Shown: positions 14,946-22,712 of the stretch, piece after piece
Layout: every line of letters begins with the position of its first letter
How positions within the stretch are numbered: position 1 is the stretch's first letter
From: Daejeonella rubra
GTDB lineage: Bacteria > Bacteroidota > Bacteroidia > Sphingobacteriales > Sphingobacteriaceae
Assembly (NCBI RefSeq): GCF_900103545.1
Contig: NZ_FNHH01000001.1
Span: forward strand, 1 to 64,000
Direction: 5' to 3'
Length of the DNA: 64,000 nucleotides
Made by a program: the position numbers and the translations under genes
The notes under the pieces: generated by a model
The model's database searches: none
Told to the model about the DNA's origin: nothing
Seen by the model: the letters and a program-made list of their open reading frames with translations, nothing else

Positions 14946-16277
14946 TTAAACCCCAAAAGGATAGGTTTCCGGCGTCTTTTGTCCGTCGGGTTGAACATGC
15001 AGCGGATGCAATGCCTTTGTTTTATTTAAATAAATGAAAGCATCATAGCGACGGGATAATAATGTTGGGACATAATTTCCTCTCGATTCATGTGCCGGAT
15101 GGTAGACCACTCCAATTGCTCGGTGTCCTCTGGGTGTTTTCATATAGGCTTCATTTTCGTCTATATCATTCATTATCAATAATTTATTATCATGTCCTGA
15201 TAAATGGAAGAGCTGCTCCCAGCTACCTTTTTGAGCAGCAGGTACAGGCATTGTTTGCATAGGTGCTCCCCAATAATCGCCGGCAATTACGGTTCCATCA
15301 TTGGATCCAAATCCAACCAATACCACATTTTCTTTTCCTTTATGCAATCTTCCCAACTGACCGATATTGTACATGCCGTCTGAAGCCATGTTGGTAGCTC
15401 TCGCATCGCCGATATGAGTATTATGTGCCCAAACAATAGCTTTTGCCTTCGGGCCATGTAAGGCCAGCAGCCTGTTCAGCGTACCAGCCATATGCCTGTC
15501 CCTTATATTCCAGCTTTCCGGTCCCCCTTTTACCATGGCACGGTAGTATTTTTCTGCATGTACTGCCACGAATGCATTTTGTTCTGCACTGAAAACATTT
15601 TCATGATCCATGTTATACACAGGTAATTTATTTTGTATTTCTCTCAGCATACCAATCACTTCATCCTGGCATAATTCAGGAACCAGCCTTCCTGCCCAAC
15701 CATAAGAACGGCCTTCATCCTTCCGGTATGGTTCAAAGCATTGAAAAGCTTTTTCAGCGATCTTCAATGCGGCAGGGTCTTTTTGTTTGAGATAGCCCAT
15801 GATACTTTCCATGCTTTCCCATAAACTATATACATCCAGACCATAGAATCCCACTTTTTGATTGGACGCTAAGCCTTTATTATGCTGAAACATCCATTCT
15901 GCCAATGCAGATATTTCCCAGTTGGCCCACATCCAGGTAGGCCAGCGATTAAACTTCTGCAAGACATCAAAAGCACTTGTGTCTTCGGGCTCATAACCTT
16001 TGATAAACCTGTTCAGTCTGTAACAATCGGGCCAGTCGCCTTCCACAGCAATAAAATTAAAGCCCATTTCTTCGATCAGTTTTTTTGAGATCAGGGCCCG
16101 CCAGGTATAGTATTCATGTGTGCCATGGCTGGCCTCGCCAAGCATGACTATTTGAGCATCACCTATGCGGTTATAAAGTGGCTTCAGGTCGGCAGGGTTA
16201 TTCAATGAATAGGATGACAGCCGGATAGCATCAACAAGATCGCTTTCCTGTAATGTTTTGCTTGAATGAACATTCAT
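14946..16277 (-). CDS. Erythromycin esterase family protein
   Basis: A 443-residue cytoplasmic protein of the erythromycin esterase (EreA/EreB-like) superfamily. The core metal- or base-type motif GEASHGTHEYYTWR spans residues 47-60 (Glu48, His51 and His54 are candidate catalytic residues). Further landmarks are FIAVEGDWPDCYRLNRF, YGLDVYSLWESM and the C-terminal VWAHNTHIGDARAT. In Ere enzymes these residues open the macrolide lactone. This chromosomal branch is widespread, usually not tied to resistance, and often fused or adjacent to a phosphoribosyltransferase, as seen across the divergent promoter here. A role in stress or dormancy metabolism is more plausible than resistance. Two FNR-like boxes lie about 100-130 bp upstream of its start. 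Confidence 0.9.
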   Translation of the reverse strand: MNVHSSKTLQESDLVDAIRLSSYSLNNPADLKPLYNRIGDAQIVMLGEASHGTHEYYTWRALISKKLIEEMGFNFIAVEGDWPDCYRLNRFIKGYEPEDTSAFDVLQKFNRWPTWMWANWEISALAEWMFQHNKGLASNQKVGFYGLDVYSLWESMESIMGYLKQKDPAALKIAEKAFQCFEPYRKDEGRSYGWAGRLVPELCQDEVIGMLREIQNKLPVYNMDHENVFSAEQNAFVAVHAEKYYRAMVKGGPESWNIRDRHMAGTLNRLLALHGPKAKAIVWAHNTHIGDARATNMASDGMYNIGQLGRLHKGKENVVLVGFGSNDGTVIAGDYWGAPMQTMPVPAAQKGSWEQLFHLSGHDNKLLIMNDIDENEAYMKTPRGHRAIGVVYHPAHESRGNYVPTLLSRRYDAFIYLNKTKALHPLHVQPDGQKTPETYPFGV

Positions 16278-16374
16278 ATTGCCTGGTACATTTTAAAGAG
16301 ATGTGTTAAAACATTGATGCTTTTTGCCTGTTTATTTCCTTGTTTGAAGTAAAGATTTATATGGCAGAAAAGTA

Positions 16375-16388
16375 TTGATCATTATCAG
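16375..16388. promoter_or_regulatory. FNR-like box 1 (one mismatch)
   Basis: TTGATCATTATCAG matches TTGAT-N4-ATCAA at 9 of 10 positions. It shares its first 13 bases, centre CATT included, with the perfect box at 11538. The second box follows with centres 22 bp apart, about two helical turns, so both sites face the same side of the DNA. It is about 104 bp from the esterase start. Confidence 0.55.
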
Positions 16389-16396
16389 AACCTTCA

Positions 16397-16410
16397 CTGA
16401 TGAAAATCAA
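16397..16410. promoter_or_regulatory. FNR-like box 2 (one mismatch)
   Basis: CTGATGAAAATCAA matches the consensus at 9 of 10 positions. It is about 180 bp upstream of the hydrolase start. Two such boxes two helical turns apart in a divergent promoter are much less likely by chance than a single one. Confidence 0.55.
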
Positions 16411-16582
16411 TAGCGCAGTGTCAATGACTGATTAGATTTGAACCTGCCGGGATTTGATTTATGCCAGAAATCGGCTGGATTGTTTTTCTGGTTCAGCTCG
16501 GAATTGCATTTAAAAAGGCTTTGTTGATCCCTTCAAATGGGCTTGTAATTAATTTGAATGTTTAATTAGAAATTATTGTTTT

Positions 16583-17233
16583 ATGGAAATGCGGTATAAT
16601 AATGAGGTAAGTATACCAGTTGGCGAAATAAGGCTTAAAGGTGTATTATGTATTCCTGAAGAATGTATGGGGATTGTTATTTTCTCACACGGGAGCGGAA
16701 GCAGTAGGTTAAGTAAACGGAATCAATATGTTGCAGGTTATCTTCAGAAAAATGGCTTTGGAACTTTACTTTTTGATCTTCTAACCCCGGAAGAGGATCT
16801 GTATTATATCAACCGATTTGAAATTGAAATGCTGCATGAAAGGTTAGTTGCCGCAACAAAATGGCTGCAAAAACATCCTTCAGCGAGAGATCTGAGTATT
16901 GGTTATTTTGGAGCCAGTACCGGTGCAGCATCGGCCTTAAAGGCTGCAGCTAAACTGCCTGATATTTTTGCAGTAGTAAGCAGAGGCGGAAGGCCAGATC
17001 TGGCTATGGAAGATCTGCAGGAAATAAAAGTAGCATGCCTGTTTATTGTAGGAAGCCTTGACAGTGAGGTACTTAGTCTTAACCAGAAAGCGTATGAGAA
17101 GCTTAATTGTGAAAAGCGGATTGAAATAGTTGATGGTGCCAGCCATTTGTTTGAAGAGGAGGGAAAACTGGAGCAGGTAGCGGAGCTCGCTTCATCCTGG
17201 TTCAAAAGCCATATACCTGCTGTTATGGTTTGA
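16583..17233 (+). CDS. Dienelactone-hydrolase-like alpha/beta hydrolase
   Basis: A 216-residue cytoplasmic alpha/beta hydrolase of the dienelactone hydrolase type. The oxyanion segment is VIFSHGSGSSRLSKRN (about 32-47). The nucleophile elbow GYFGASTGAASAL puts the catalytic Ser at residue 112, an acid is likely in VGSLDSEV (about Asp155) and the His in GASHLFEEEG (about His187). Unlike true dienelactone hydrolases the nucleophile is Ser, not Cys. It lies 18 bp upstream of the phosphoribosyltransferase and is surely co-transcribed. As I recall, the same two domains are fused in Mycobacterium tuberculosis Rv0571c. The substrate is unknown; a product of the esterase or a ribosylated ester can be imagined but not shown. 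Confidence 0.85.
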   Translation: MEMRYNNEVSIPVGEIRLKGVLCIPEECMGIVIFSHGSGSSRLSKRNQYVAGYLQKNGFGTLLFDLLTPEEDLYYINRFEIEMLHERLVAATKWLQKHPSARDLSIGYFGASTGAASALKAAAKLPDIFAVVSRGGRPDLAMEDLQEIKVACLFIVGSLDSEVLSLNQKAYEKLNCEKRIEIVDGASHLFEEEGKLEQVAELASSWFKSHIPAVMV

Positions 17234-17251
17234 TATGCAATGAATTAACAA

Positions 17252-17893
17252 TTGAATATGATGTTTAAGGATAGAACAGAGGCTGGTATTTTGCTTGCAG
17301 CCCAGCTCAGCAAATACAAATCGGATCCGGGAGTAGTGCTTGCCGTTCCAAAGGGGGGAGTTCCGCTTGCTTATGTTGTGGCAAAGGAACTAGGATTCCC
17401 AATGGAAATAGTCCTGACAAAAAAGATCGGACACCCTTCAAATAAGGAATATGCGATCGGCGCTGCCAGCCTGCACGATTACTTTGTAATTCCACATCAT
17501 GATGTTTCGAATGAATATATTGAAGAAGAATTGAAGCTGGTCAGGGGCAAGCTTCAGCATATGCATGATAAATTTATGGGTGAACGCGAGCCTGAAAACC
17601 TGGATGGAAAGACGGTGATTGTGATTGATGATGGAATGGCGACAGGCAACACCCTGTTAAGCACCGTAAGTTTAATTAAAAAGAGTAAGCCTGCTAAAAT
17701 AATCATTGCAGTTCCGGTAGCATCCCAAAGTGCGGTAAAAACTGTTGCAAAGGAGGTTGATGAAGTTATTGTACTGATGACCCCTCCTGATTTTTCCGGA
17801 GTTGGCGCTTATTATGAAAATTTCAATGATGTCAGCGAAACAGAAGTGCTTCTTTATATTGAGAAATTACGCGAACTTAAAATGCTTTCTTGA
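17252..17893 (+). CDS. Phosphoribosyltransferase family protein
   Basis: A 213-residue type I phosphoribosyltransferase. The PRPP-binding loop VIVIDDGMATGNT is at residues 122-134, with the two acidic residues and the following Gly/Thr that hold ribose-5-phosphate and pyrophosphate. AVPKGGVPLA (about 31-40) is the pyrophosphate loop and LTKKIGHPSNKEYAIGA a family-specific segment. The hood region is unlike those of known purine or pyrimidine enzymes, so the acceptor is unknown. Members of this branch occur beside or fused with alpha/beta hydrolases and erythromycin esterases. It follows the hydrolase by 18 bp and ends at a strong bidirectional terminator. Confidence 0.9.
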   Translation: MNMMFKDRTEAGILLAAQLSKYKSDPGVVLAVPKGGVPLAYVVAKELGFPMEIVLTKKIGHPSNKEYAIGAASLHDYFVIPHHDVSNEYIEEELKLVRGKLQHMHDKFMGEREPENLDGKTVIVIDDGMATGNTLLSTVSLIKKSKPAKIIIAVPVASQSAVKTVAKEVDEVIVLMTPPDFSGVGAYYENFNDVSETEVLLYIEKLRELKMLS

Positions 17894-17934
17894 ATTTTAT
17901 CAGGAGCTATCTGTAGAATAGCTCCTGATAAAAT
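17894..17934. terminator. Bidirectional terminator between convergent genes
   Basis: A perfect 17-bp stem (17894-17910 with 17918-17934; ATTTTATCAGGAGCTAT and its complement) around a 7-base loop begins directly after the phosphoribosyltransferase stop. The A/T flanks give U-runs on both strands, so it also ends the minus-strand operon that stops at 17947. Confidence 0.9.
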
Positions 17935-17946
17935 CATTTATTGATC

Positions 17947-18864
17947 TTATTTAAAACTATCTACGTCTCTGTAGGCTTTTATTAAGGCAAGCTCCCCGCT
18001 TTTTCCAGGAATGGAATTGCCATGCTCCATACCCAAAACACCTTTGTAGCCTTTGCTATCAATGTATTTAAACAAATTTCGGTAATTGATCTCGCCGGTG
18101 GTAGGTTCTTTTCTGCCCGGGTTATCTCCAATTTGTATGTAGGCTATTTCATCCCAGCATTTTTCCATGGTTGGGATCAGATTACCCTCATTTTTCTGCA
18201 TATGATAAATATCATAGAGGATCTTACAGGAAGGACTGTTTACACCTTTACATATCAAATGAGTTTGATCAGTATTACGCAGGAAAAGGTTAGGGGTATC
18301 ACTCAATGGCTCAAGCACCATGATCAGTCGATGCGGTTCGAGAATTTCTGCTCCGCGTCTTAATGCTTCAATTACATTTCCGGTTTGAATACCTATCGGC
18401 AGATTCCGTTCAAAATCTCCGGGAACCACAGTGACCCATTTTGCATTGACGCGTTTTGCTGCTTCAACCGCCTGACGGCAGCCATTTAAGAAAATATCAA
18501 TGTATTCCTGTTTACCTGCTGCCAGTGTATTGGCTCCATTGCCTCCCTTGTCGACTACAAATACACCCATGGTCATACCCAGGCTTGCCAGGGTCTTACC
18601 AATTTCCTCCTGTAAAGCGATCGGCCGTTTCACCAGGCCATTATCTTCAATACTTCTGAAACCCTGATCATGCATGAACTTGATCTGATCAATGAAATTA
18701 TCTCCGGCATGAGCTGCGAACATCCCGGCATGCGGGGCGTAGTCTAAATTAAACGTTTTTTCAGCCCTGCCTGATCCGCTCCTGCCGGATGCCAGTACCG
18801 AACTTCCCCCAGTGAGGGAAAGCCCAAACAAGGCAGAGCTTTTTATGAATTCACTTCGTTTCAT
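17947..18864 (-). CDS. Sugar phosphate isomerase/epimerase (hydroxypyruvate isomerase-like)
   Basis: A 305-residue exported TIM-barrel protein of the xylose isomerase-like (AP endonuclease 2) superfamily. The N-terminus (MKRSEFIKSSALFGLSLTGG) is a Tat-like leader with Lys-Arg. Family segments include MVLEPLSDTPNLFLRN, CKILYDIYHMQKNEGN and YIQIGDNPGRKEPTTGEINY, with the Glu, Asp, His and Glu that bind the metal. The hydroxypyruvate isomerase name fits best by the DNPGRxEPGTGEINY motif, but exported relatives act on unknown sugars. It is the last gene of a three-gene operon with the Gfo/Idh oxidoreductase (35 bp upstream) and FGE-like gene. Confidence 0.85.
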   Translation of the reverse strand: MKRSEFIKSSALFGLSLTGGSSVLASGRSGSGRAEKTFNLDYAPHAGMFAAHAGDNFIDQIKFMHDQGFRSIEDNGLVKRPIALQEEIGKTLASLGMTMGVFVVDKGGNGANTLAAGKQEYIDIFLNGCRQAVEAAKRVNAKWVTVVPGDFERNLPIGIQTGNVIEALRRGAEILEPHRLIMVLEPLSDTPNLFLRNTDQTHLICKGVNSPSCKILYDIYHMQKNEGNLIPTMEKCWDEIAYIQIGDNPGRKEPTTGEINYRNLFKYIDSKGYKGVLGMEHGNSIPGKSGELALIKAYRDVDSFK

Positions 18865-18899
18865 GGTCGTTTTTCTTATGAATGAATAGCTGCAGAGGA

Positions 18900-20225
18900 T
18901 TAAATAATCTTGGTTACACCCGGAATTGCAAATGGGTAATTTCCGTTCGCATCAGGTAATACTTTTGGCATAGCATCCCATGCTAAACGCTCCGGCATCA
19001 GGCTGATCGGCGAGTTCAGAGCATCTTCCCATTTGATAATATCGCCTGAATATGTTGCATAACGGCCCATAATTGCGGTCATGGTGCTTTTTGCAGCATT
19101 TTCTGCATCAGCGAACTTATACTGGTTGGCAGTAACTGCCGCAAATAATTCATCATGCTCAGTCTGATACGGGTTTGCATCATTTTTTCCTTCATAATCT
19201 ACCAGCACCTTGCCTTTGTGATCCCAGATCTTTCCCTTGTTGTTGGAGTCAAAATAGACCTTTCCTTTGGTCCCCTGGAAAGATTCATCCACTCTGTTTG
19301 CTCCACCGGTAAAGTGTCGGCACTGACTTGATATGATTGTTCCGTCGTCGTAAACGAATTCAACGGAATGGTTATCATAGATCTCACCGTACTCTTTTCC
19401 ATTGCGAAGGAAACGTCCGCCTGCACCGTAAGCTGAAACCGGATATTTATTTTTTGCCCAATTGGCAACATCGATATTATGGACATGCTGCTCTACGATA
19501 TGATCACCACAAAGCCAGTTAAAATAGTACCAGTTTCTCATTTGATGTTCCATTTCAGTTTGATTAGGCTGGCGTGGATTTACCCAAACACCGCCGCTAT
19601 TCCAGTAAACCTGACCGGAGATCACATCGCCGATTTCTCCCTGATGTACACGGTCCATTAATTCCCGGTAGTTTTTTTGATAATGGCGTTGCAGACCTAC
19701 AACCACGTTTAATTTCTTGCGTTTAGCTTCCTCGGCTGTTGCAAGCACACTCCGGATGCCTGGTGAATCAGTTGCAACTGGTTTTTCCATGAAGATCTGC
19801 TTATTCTGTTTTACGGCTTCAGCAAAATGCTCGGGTCTGAATCCCGGAGGAGTGGCCAGTAAAACAACGTCAGCTTCAGCTATGGCGTGCTTATATCCTT
19901 CGAAACCAACGAATTTTTTATCATCAGGAACGCTAACTTTTTCAGCGCCATATTTTGCAATTAAGGCTTTATAGCATTTGTCGAGCTTGTCGGGAAATGC
20001 ATCAGCCATGGCTACCAGTTTTAAATTATACTTAGTGCTCAGAGCCTGAAAGGCAGCGCCGGTTCCGCGGCCTCCACAACCTACCAGTGCAATTTTAATG
20101 GTGTCTGATCCGGCTGCATAGGCACCGGCAAGAGGCAGACTTCCAAGTAAAGCGCCACCTGTAAGGATAGCCGAGGTTTTTAAAAAATCCCTCCTGTCGT
20201 TAGTTCCAGAAATTTCGTTCTTCAT
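18900..20225 (-). CDS. Gfo/Idh/MocA family oxidoreductase, Tat-exported
   Basis: A 441-residue NAD(P)-dependent oxidoreductase. A twin-arginine leader (NDRRDFLKTSAILTGGALLG) is followed by a Rossmann domain (IKIALVGCGGRGTG, about 44-57) and the EKP motif of the family in MEKPVATDSPG. The C-terminal substrate domain holds GDHIVEQHVHNIDVANW with its conserved histidines. Exported Bacteroidota members carry tightly bound NAD and act on glycans, such as alpha-N-acetylgalactosaminidase-like enzymes and inositol- or keto-sugar processing. The exact reaction is not evident. The middle position in the operon suggests stepwise oxidation and isomerisation of one sugar. Confidence 0.9.
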   Translation of the reverse strand: MKNEISGTNDRRDFLKTSAILTGGALLGSLPLAGAYAAGSDTIKIALVGCGGRGTGAAFQALSTKYNLKLVAMADAFPDKLDKCYKALIAKYGAEKVSVPDDKKFVGFEGYKHAIAEADVVLLATPPGFRPEHFAEAVKQNKQIFMEKPVATDSPGIRSVLATAEEAKRKKLNVVVGLQRHYQKNYRELMDRVHQGEIGDVISGQVYWNSGGVWVNPRQPNQTEMEHQMRNWYYFNWLCGDHIVEQHVHNIDVANWAKNKYPVSAYGAGGRFLRNGKEYGEIYDNHSVEFVYDDGTIISSQCRHFTGGANRVDESFQGTKGKVYFDSNNKGKIWDHKGKVLVDYEGKNDANPYQTEHDELFAAVTANQYKFADAENAAKSTMTAIMGRYATYSGDIIKWEDALNSPISLMPERLAWDAMPKVLPDANGNYPFAIPGVTKII

Positions 20226-20242
20226 TTTATGAATAATTTGAA

Positions 20243-21229
20243 TTAATAATCAGCTATAGGTTCACGATTGTAGTATGCATCGATTTCTTCTTTGGTAGGG
20301 GGTACAAGAGGCCGTACAAGCCGAATGCCTACAAATGTACCTCCTGTTAACCACCAGTTGCTTTTTGGTATCTGGGGATCTATTTTCTTCCATTCCGGAT
20401 CTGATCCTCTGCGGCTTGCAGAACGAAGATCATTGGCTGAATCTTCATAAGATCCGCCACGCACAGAATGCGGGTATAATGTTTCTGCCGGGACAAGCGG
20501 ATCCAGGGCAGTGGTATTTTTAAATTTGCTGTAGGTATCTGCCTTGTACTGGTCAATGGTCCATTCTGTTGCATTACCATGCATATCAAAAAGTCCCCAT
20601 GCATTTGGCTTTTTACTGCCTACAGGATGTGTTTTTTTATCGCTATTGTCATTGTACCAGGCATATTCATCCAGCTTTGATCCTGCAGGGAAGGAGTAAG
20701 GGCCTTTAGTTTGAGCACGGCAGGCATATTCCCATTCCGCTTCTGTTGGTAGCCTGTAAAATATGCCTGTTCTGGTATAAAGCCATTTGCAGAATTGAAC
20801 AGCAGAGTAATGTGTCATCCCAATGGCTGGAAAGCCTTCCTTGCCCATACCCCAGGTCATATCCACATAGGGCCTTGTCGGCCGGGTTAGGGCATCAACC
20901 TCTTGGGTTAAGGGTATTGTACTGCGACGAACTTCCTGGTTTTTATATACGAAGGGTTCAAAAAGATCCCATGTAACTTCATGTTTACCGATCCAAAAAG
21001 GACTTATTTTGACCGGATGCTGAGGGCCTTCATCAGGGCGCCGGCCAGATTCATTTTCAGGGCTGCCCATCATAAATTCGCCAGCAGGAATAGCTACCAT
21101 ATCAAATTTCAGGTCAGTCCCGCTCAGATCCTGAGTATAAGGACTAAAATTTTTAACCTGTGAAAATAGTACAAGCGGAAAAATAAGGAAAGTAAATAGA
21201 CTTGATAATTTGGGAAGGTATGATCTCAT
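20243..21229 (-). CDS. Formylglycine-generating-enzyme-like (SUMF1-domain) exported protein
   Basis: A 328-residue protein with a signal peptide (about 1-24) and one FGE-sulfatase domain. Landmarks are FMMGSPENESGRRPDEGP, RLPTEAEWEYACRA, WGLFDMHGNATEW and VRGGSYEDSANDLRSASRR. True formylglycine-generating enzymes have two cysteines just after RGGS that bind copper and oxidise the sulfatase Cys. Here that stretch has none, so sulfatase activation is unlikely, and no sulfatase gene lies in the window. Such domains also serve as lectin-like ligand-binding modules. It is the first gene of the operon, 17 bp before the Gfo/Idh gene. Confidence 0.85.
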   Translation of the reverse strand: MRSYLPKLSSLFTFLIFPLVLFSQVKNFSPYTQDLSGTDLKFDMVAIPAGEFMMGSPENESGRRPDEGPQHPVKISPFWIGKHEVTWDLFEPFVYKNQEVRRSTIPLTQEVDALTRPTRPYVDMTWGMGKEGFPAIGMTHYSAVQFCKWLYTRTGIFYRLPTEAEWEYACRAQTKGPYSFPAGSKLDEYAWYNDNSDKKTHPVGSKKPNAWGLFDMHGNATEWTIDQYKADTYSKFKNTTALDPLVPAETLYPHSVRGGSYEDSANDLRSASRRGSDPEWKKIDPQIPKSNWWLTGGTFVGIRLVRPLVPPTKEEIDAYYNREPIADY

Positions 21230-21353
21230 TCTGCTGGTCCGAATCAGCGTTTAGCTTTTTCGTTATTTGTTTATTAAACTAATATCTAATTAAAGAATTA
21301 AATATCATCAATTTTGCCAAGAAATTTGATAGCTAAACCCTGGATGCGGGCAT

Positions 21354-21390
21354 AAAAAAACAGGGACCGATATAAAACCGATCCCTGTTC
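21354..21390 (-). terminator. Terminator of the PQQ-type sugar dehydrogenase gene
   Basis: ACAGGGACCGA (21360-21370) pairs, with one mismatch, with CCGATCCCTGT (21378-21388). On the minus strand a U-run (complement of the A-tract 21353-21360) follows. Confidence 0.75.
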
Positions 21391-21433
21391 GTGAAAATGA
21401 TTGTTTTAGCTAAATAAAATAGCTCTTGTTTCT

Positions 21434-22645
21434 TTATTTTCCAAGTCTGTATAATCTTCCTTCATCGGTAATGGCATAGAGTGCACCATCCTTACCTTCA
21501 ATCACTGATCTGAAACGTTGTTTTTCATCGGCGAGAAGTCTTTCTTCGCCAACAACTTTATTGTTCTTAATGACCAGTCTGAGTACATGCATTCCACTCA
21601 GGCTTCCAATGAAAAGGTTATTCTTCCATTCAGGAATGGTATTACTGCTATAGAAAGACATTCCGCTTGGAGAGATTGATGGATCCCAGTAGTAAACTGG
21701 CTGCTCCATACCTTCTTTTTGCTGAATTCCCTCACCAACTTTTACGCCGCTGTATTCAATACCATACGTGATTGTTGGCCATCCGTAGTTTTTGCCCGGT
21801 TTGATCAGGTTTAACTCATCACCACCTCTGGGACCAAATTCAGCGGTCCAGATATCACCTGTTACCGGATGAAATGCCAGGTTTTGAACGTTCCGGTGAC
21901 CATAAGTATAGATCTCAGGTCTTGCCTCAGAATTATTCAGAAATGGATTGCCCGGTGCTGGTTTACCATCTTTAGTGATACGGATTACTTTTCCATTCGC
22001 TGATGTCAGAAACTGAGCCTGAGGTCTGGTTTCCAGGGAAGAACGTTCTCCGGTTGTTATCAGTAAATTACCGGTTTTATCAACCAGGATTCTTCCTCCA
22101 TAATGACCGGTGCTTGGGTGTGCCGGATTTGCGCGGTAAATCACAGTGGCATTTTCGATCCTTTTTTCATCCGCAGAAAGGGTTCCTTTGGCAATAGCCG
22201 TCAGATTCCCTGCAGCTGATTTTTCAGAAAATGACCAGTAAACCATCCTGTTTTTTGTAAAATCAGGATCAATTGTAAGTCCCAGTAAGCCTCCCTGGCC
22301 AGTTGGATTAACTTCCGGCAGACCGGTGATCGGTTCACTTACAGTTCCTGAAGTAGTAACAATTTTCATGACTCCAGCTTTTTCAGTGATCAAAAGCCTT
22401 CCATCTGGTAAAACTGTCATTCCCCATGGTCTTTTAAGTCCGTTTACAAGAATTTTTGTTTGAATTGCTGTTTTGGTTTTTACACCGGCAATTCTTGTCT
22501 GTCCTGTGAAGGCAGGTTTGTAAGCGCTATTGGGAGCAAGTTTTTCTACCGGATCTTTGCTGCTATCCTGTGAGTAGGCTCCATTGCTGTAAGCGGTGAA
22601 GATTACCGCTATGGCACTTATTAAAACTGGCAATTTTTTAGTCAT
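21434..22645 (-). CDS. PQQ-dependent sugar dehydrogenase-like protein
   Basis: A 403-residue exported six-bladed beta-propeller of the soluble quinoprotein glucose/sorbosone dehydrogenase family (Gdh-B, YliI/Asd). It has an N-terminal signal peptide. Typical segments are LKRPWGMTVLPDGRLLITEKAG, NPTGQGGLLGLTIDPDF, HPSTGHYGGRILVDK (with the catalytic-type His), YGHRNVQNLAFHPVTGDIWTAEFGPRGGDELN and LFIGSLSGMHVLRL. It would oxidise aldose or pyranose sugars in the periplasm and pass electrons to the respiratory chain. It lies between two carbohydrate genes on the same strand, separated from both by over 60 bp, so it may have its own promoter. Confidence 0.9.
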   Translation of the reverse strand: MTKKLPVLISAIAVIFTAYSNGAYSQDSSKDPVEKLAPNSAYKPAFTGQTRIAGVKTKTAIQTKILVNGLKRPWGMTVLPDGRLLITEKAGVMKIVTTSGTVSEPITGLPEVNPTGQGGLLGLTIDPDFTKNRMVYWSFSEKSAAGNLTAIAKGTLSADEKRIENATVIYRANPAHPSTGHYGGRILVDKTGNLLITTGERSSLETRPQAQFLTSANGKVIRITKDGKPAPGNPFLNNSEARPEIYTYGHRNVQNLAFHPVTGDIWTAEFGPRGGDELNLIKPGKNYGWPTITYGIEYSGVKVGEGIQQKEGMEQPVYYWDPSISPSGMSFYSSNTIPEWKNNLFIGSLSGMHVLRLVIKNNKVVGEERLLADEKQRFRSVIEGKDGALYAITDEGRLYRLGK

Positions 22646-22712
22646 GATAGATGTTTTGGAATTTAATTCTAAAATTAATTAATGGATTATTTGTGTTTAA
22701 ATATAAATCATT

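Larger units (their letters stand above)
16278..16582. promoter_or_regulatory. Divergent promoter region of the esterase / hydrolase-phosphoribosyltransferase module
   Basis: The 305 bp between the start codons contain no open frame of note. They hold two FNR-like boxes at 16375-16388 and 16397-16410 and A+T-rich DNA on either side. I do not see a full Bacteroidota promoter (TTTG, then TAnnTTTG) that I would trust. The position suggests shared control of both transcripts. Confidence 0.5.

Noticed and set aside
14946..16277. Erythromycin esterase gene as an acquired macrolide resistance gene
   Set aside because: It belongs to the widespread chromosomal branch next to a phosphoribosyltransferase, and no mobile element or resistance gene is nearby.
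20243..21229. FGE-like protein as a sulfatase activator
   Set aside because: The copper-binding cysteines after RGGS are absent and no sulfatase gene is visible.
21298..21311. TTAAATATCATCAA upstream of the FGE-like operon as an FNR box
   Set aside because: 8 of 10 positions match but the key G of the left half-site is lost, and such matches are frequent in A+T-rich DNA.
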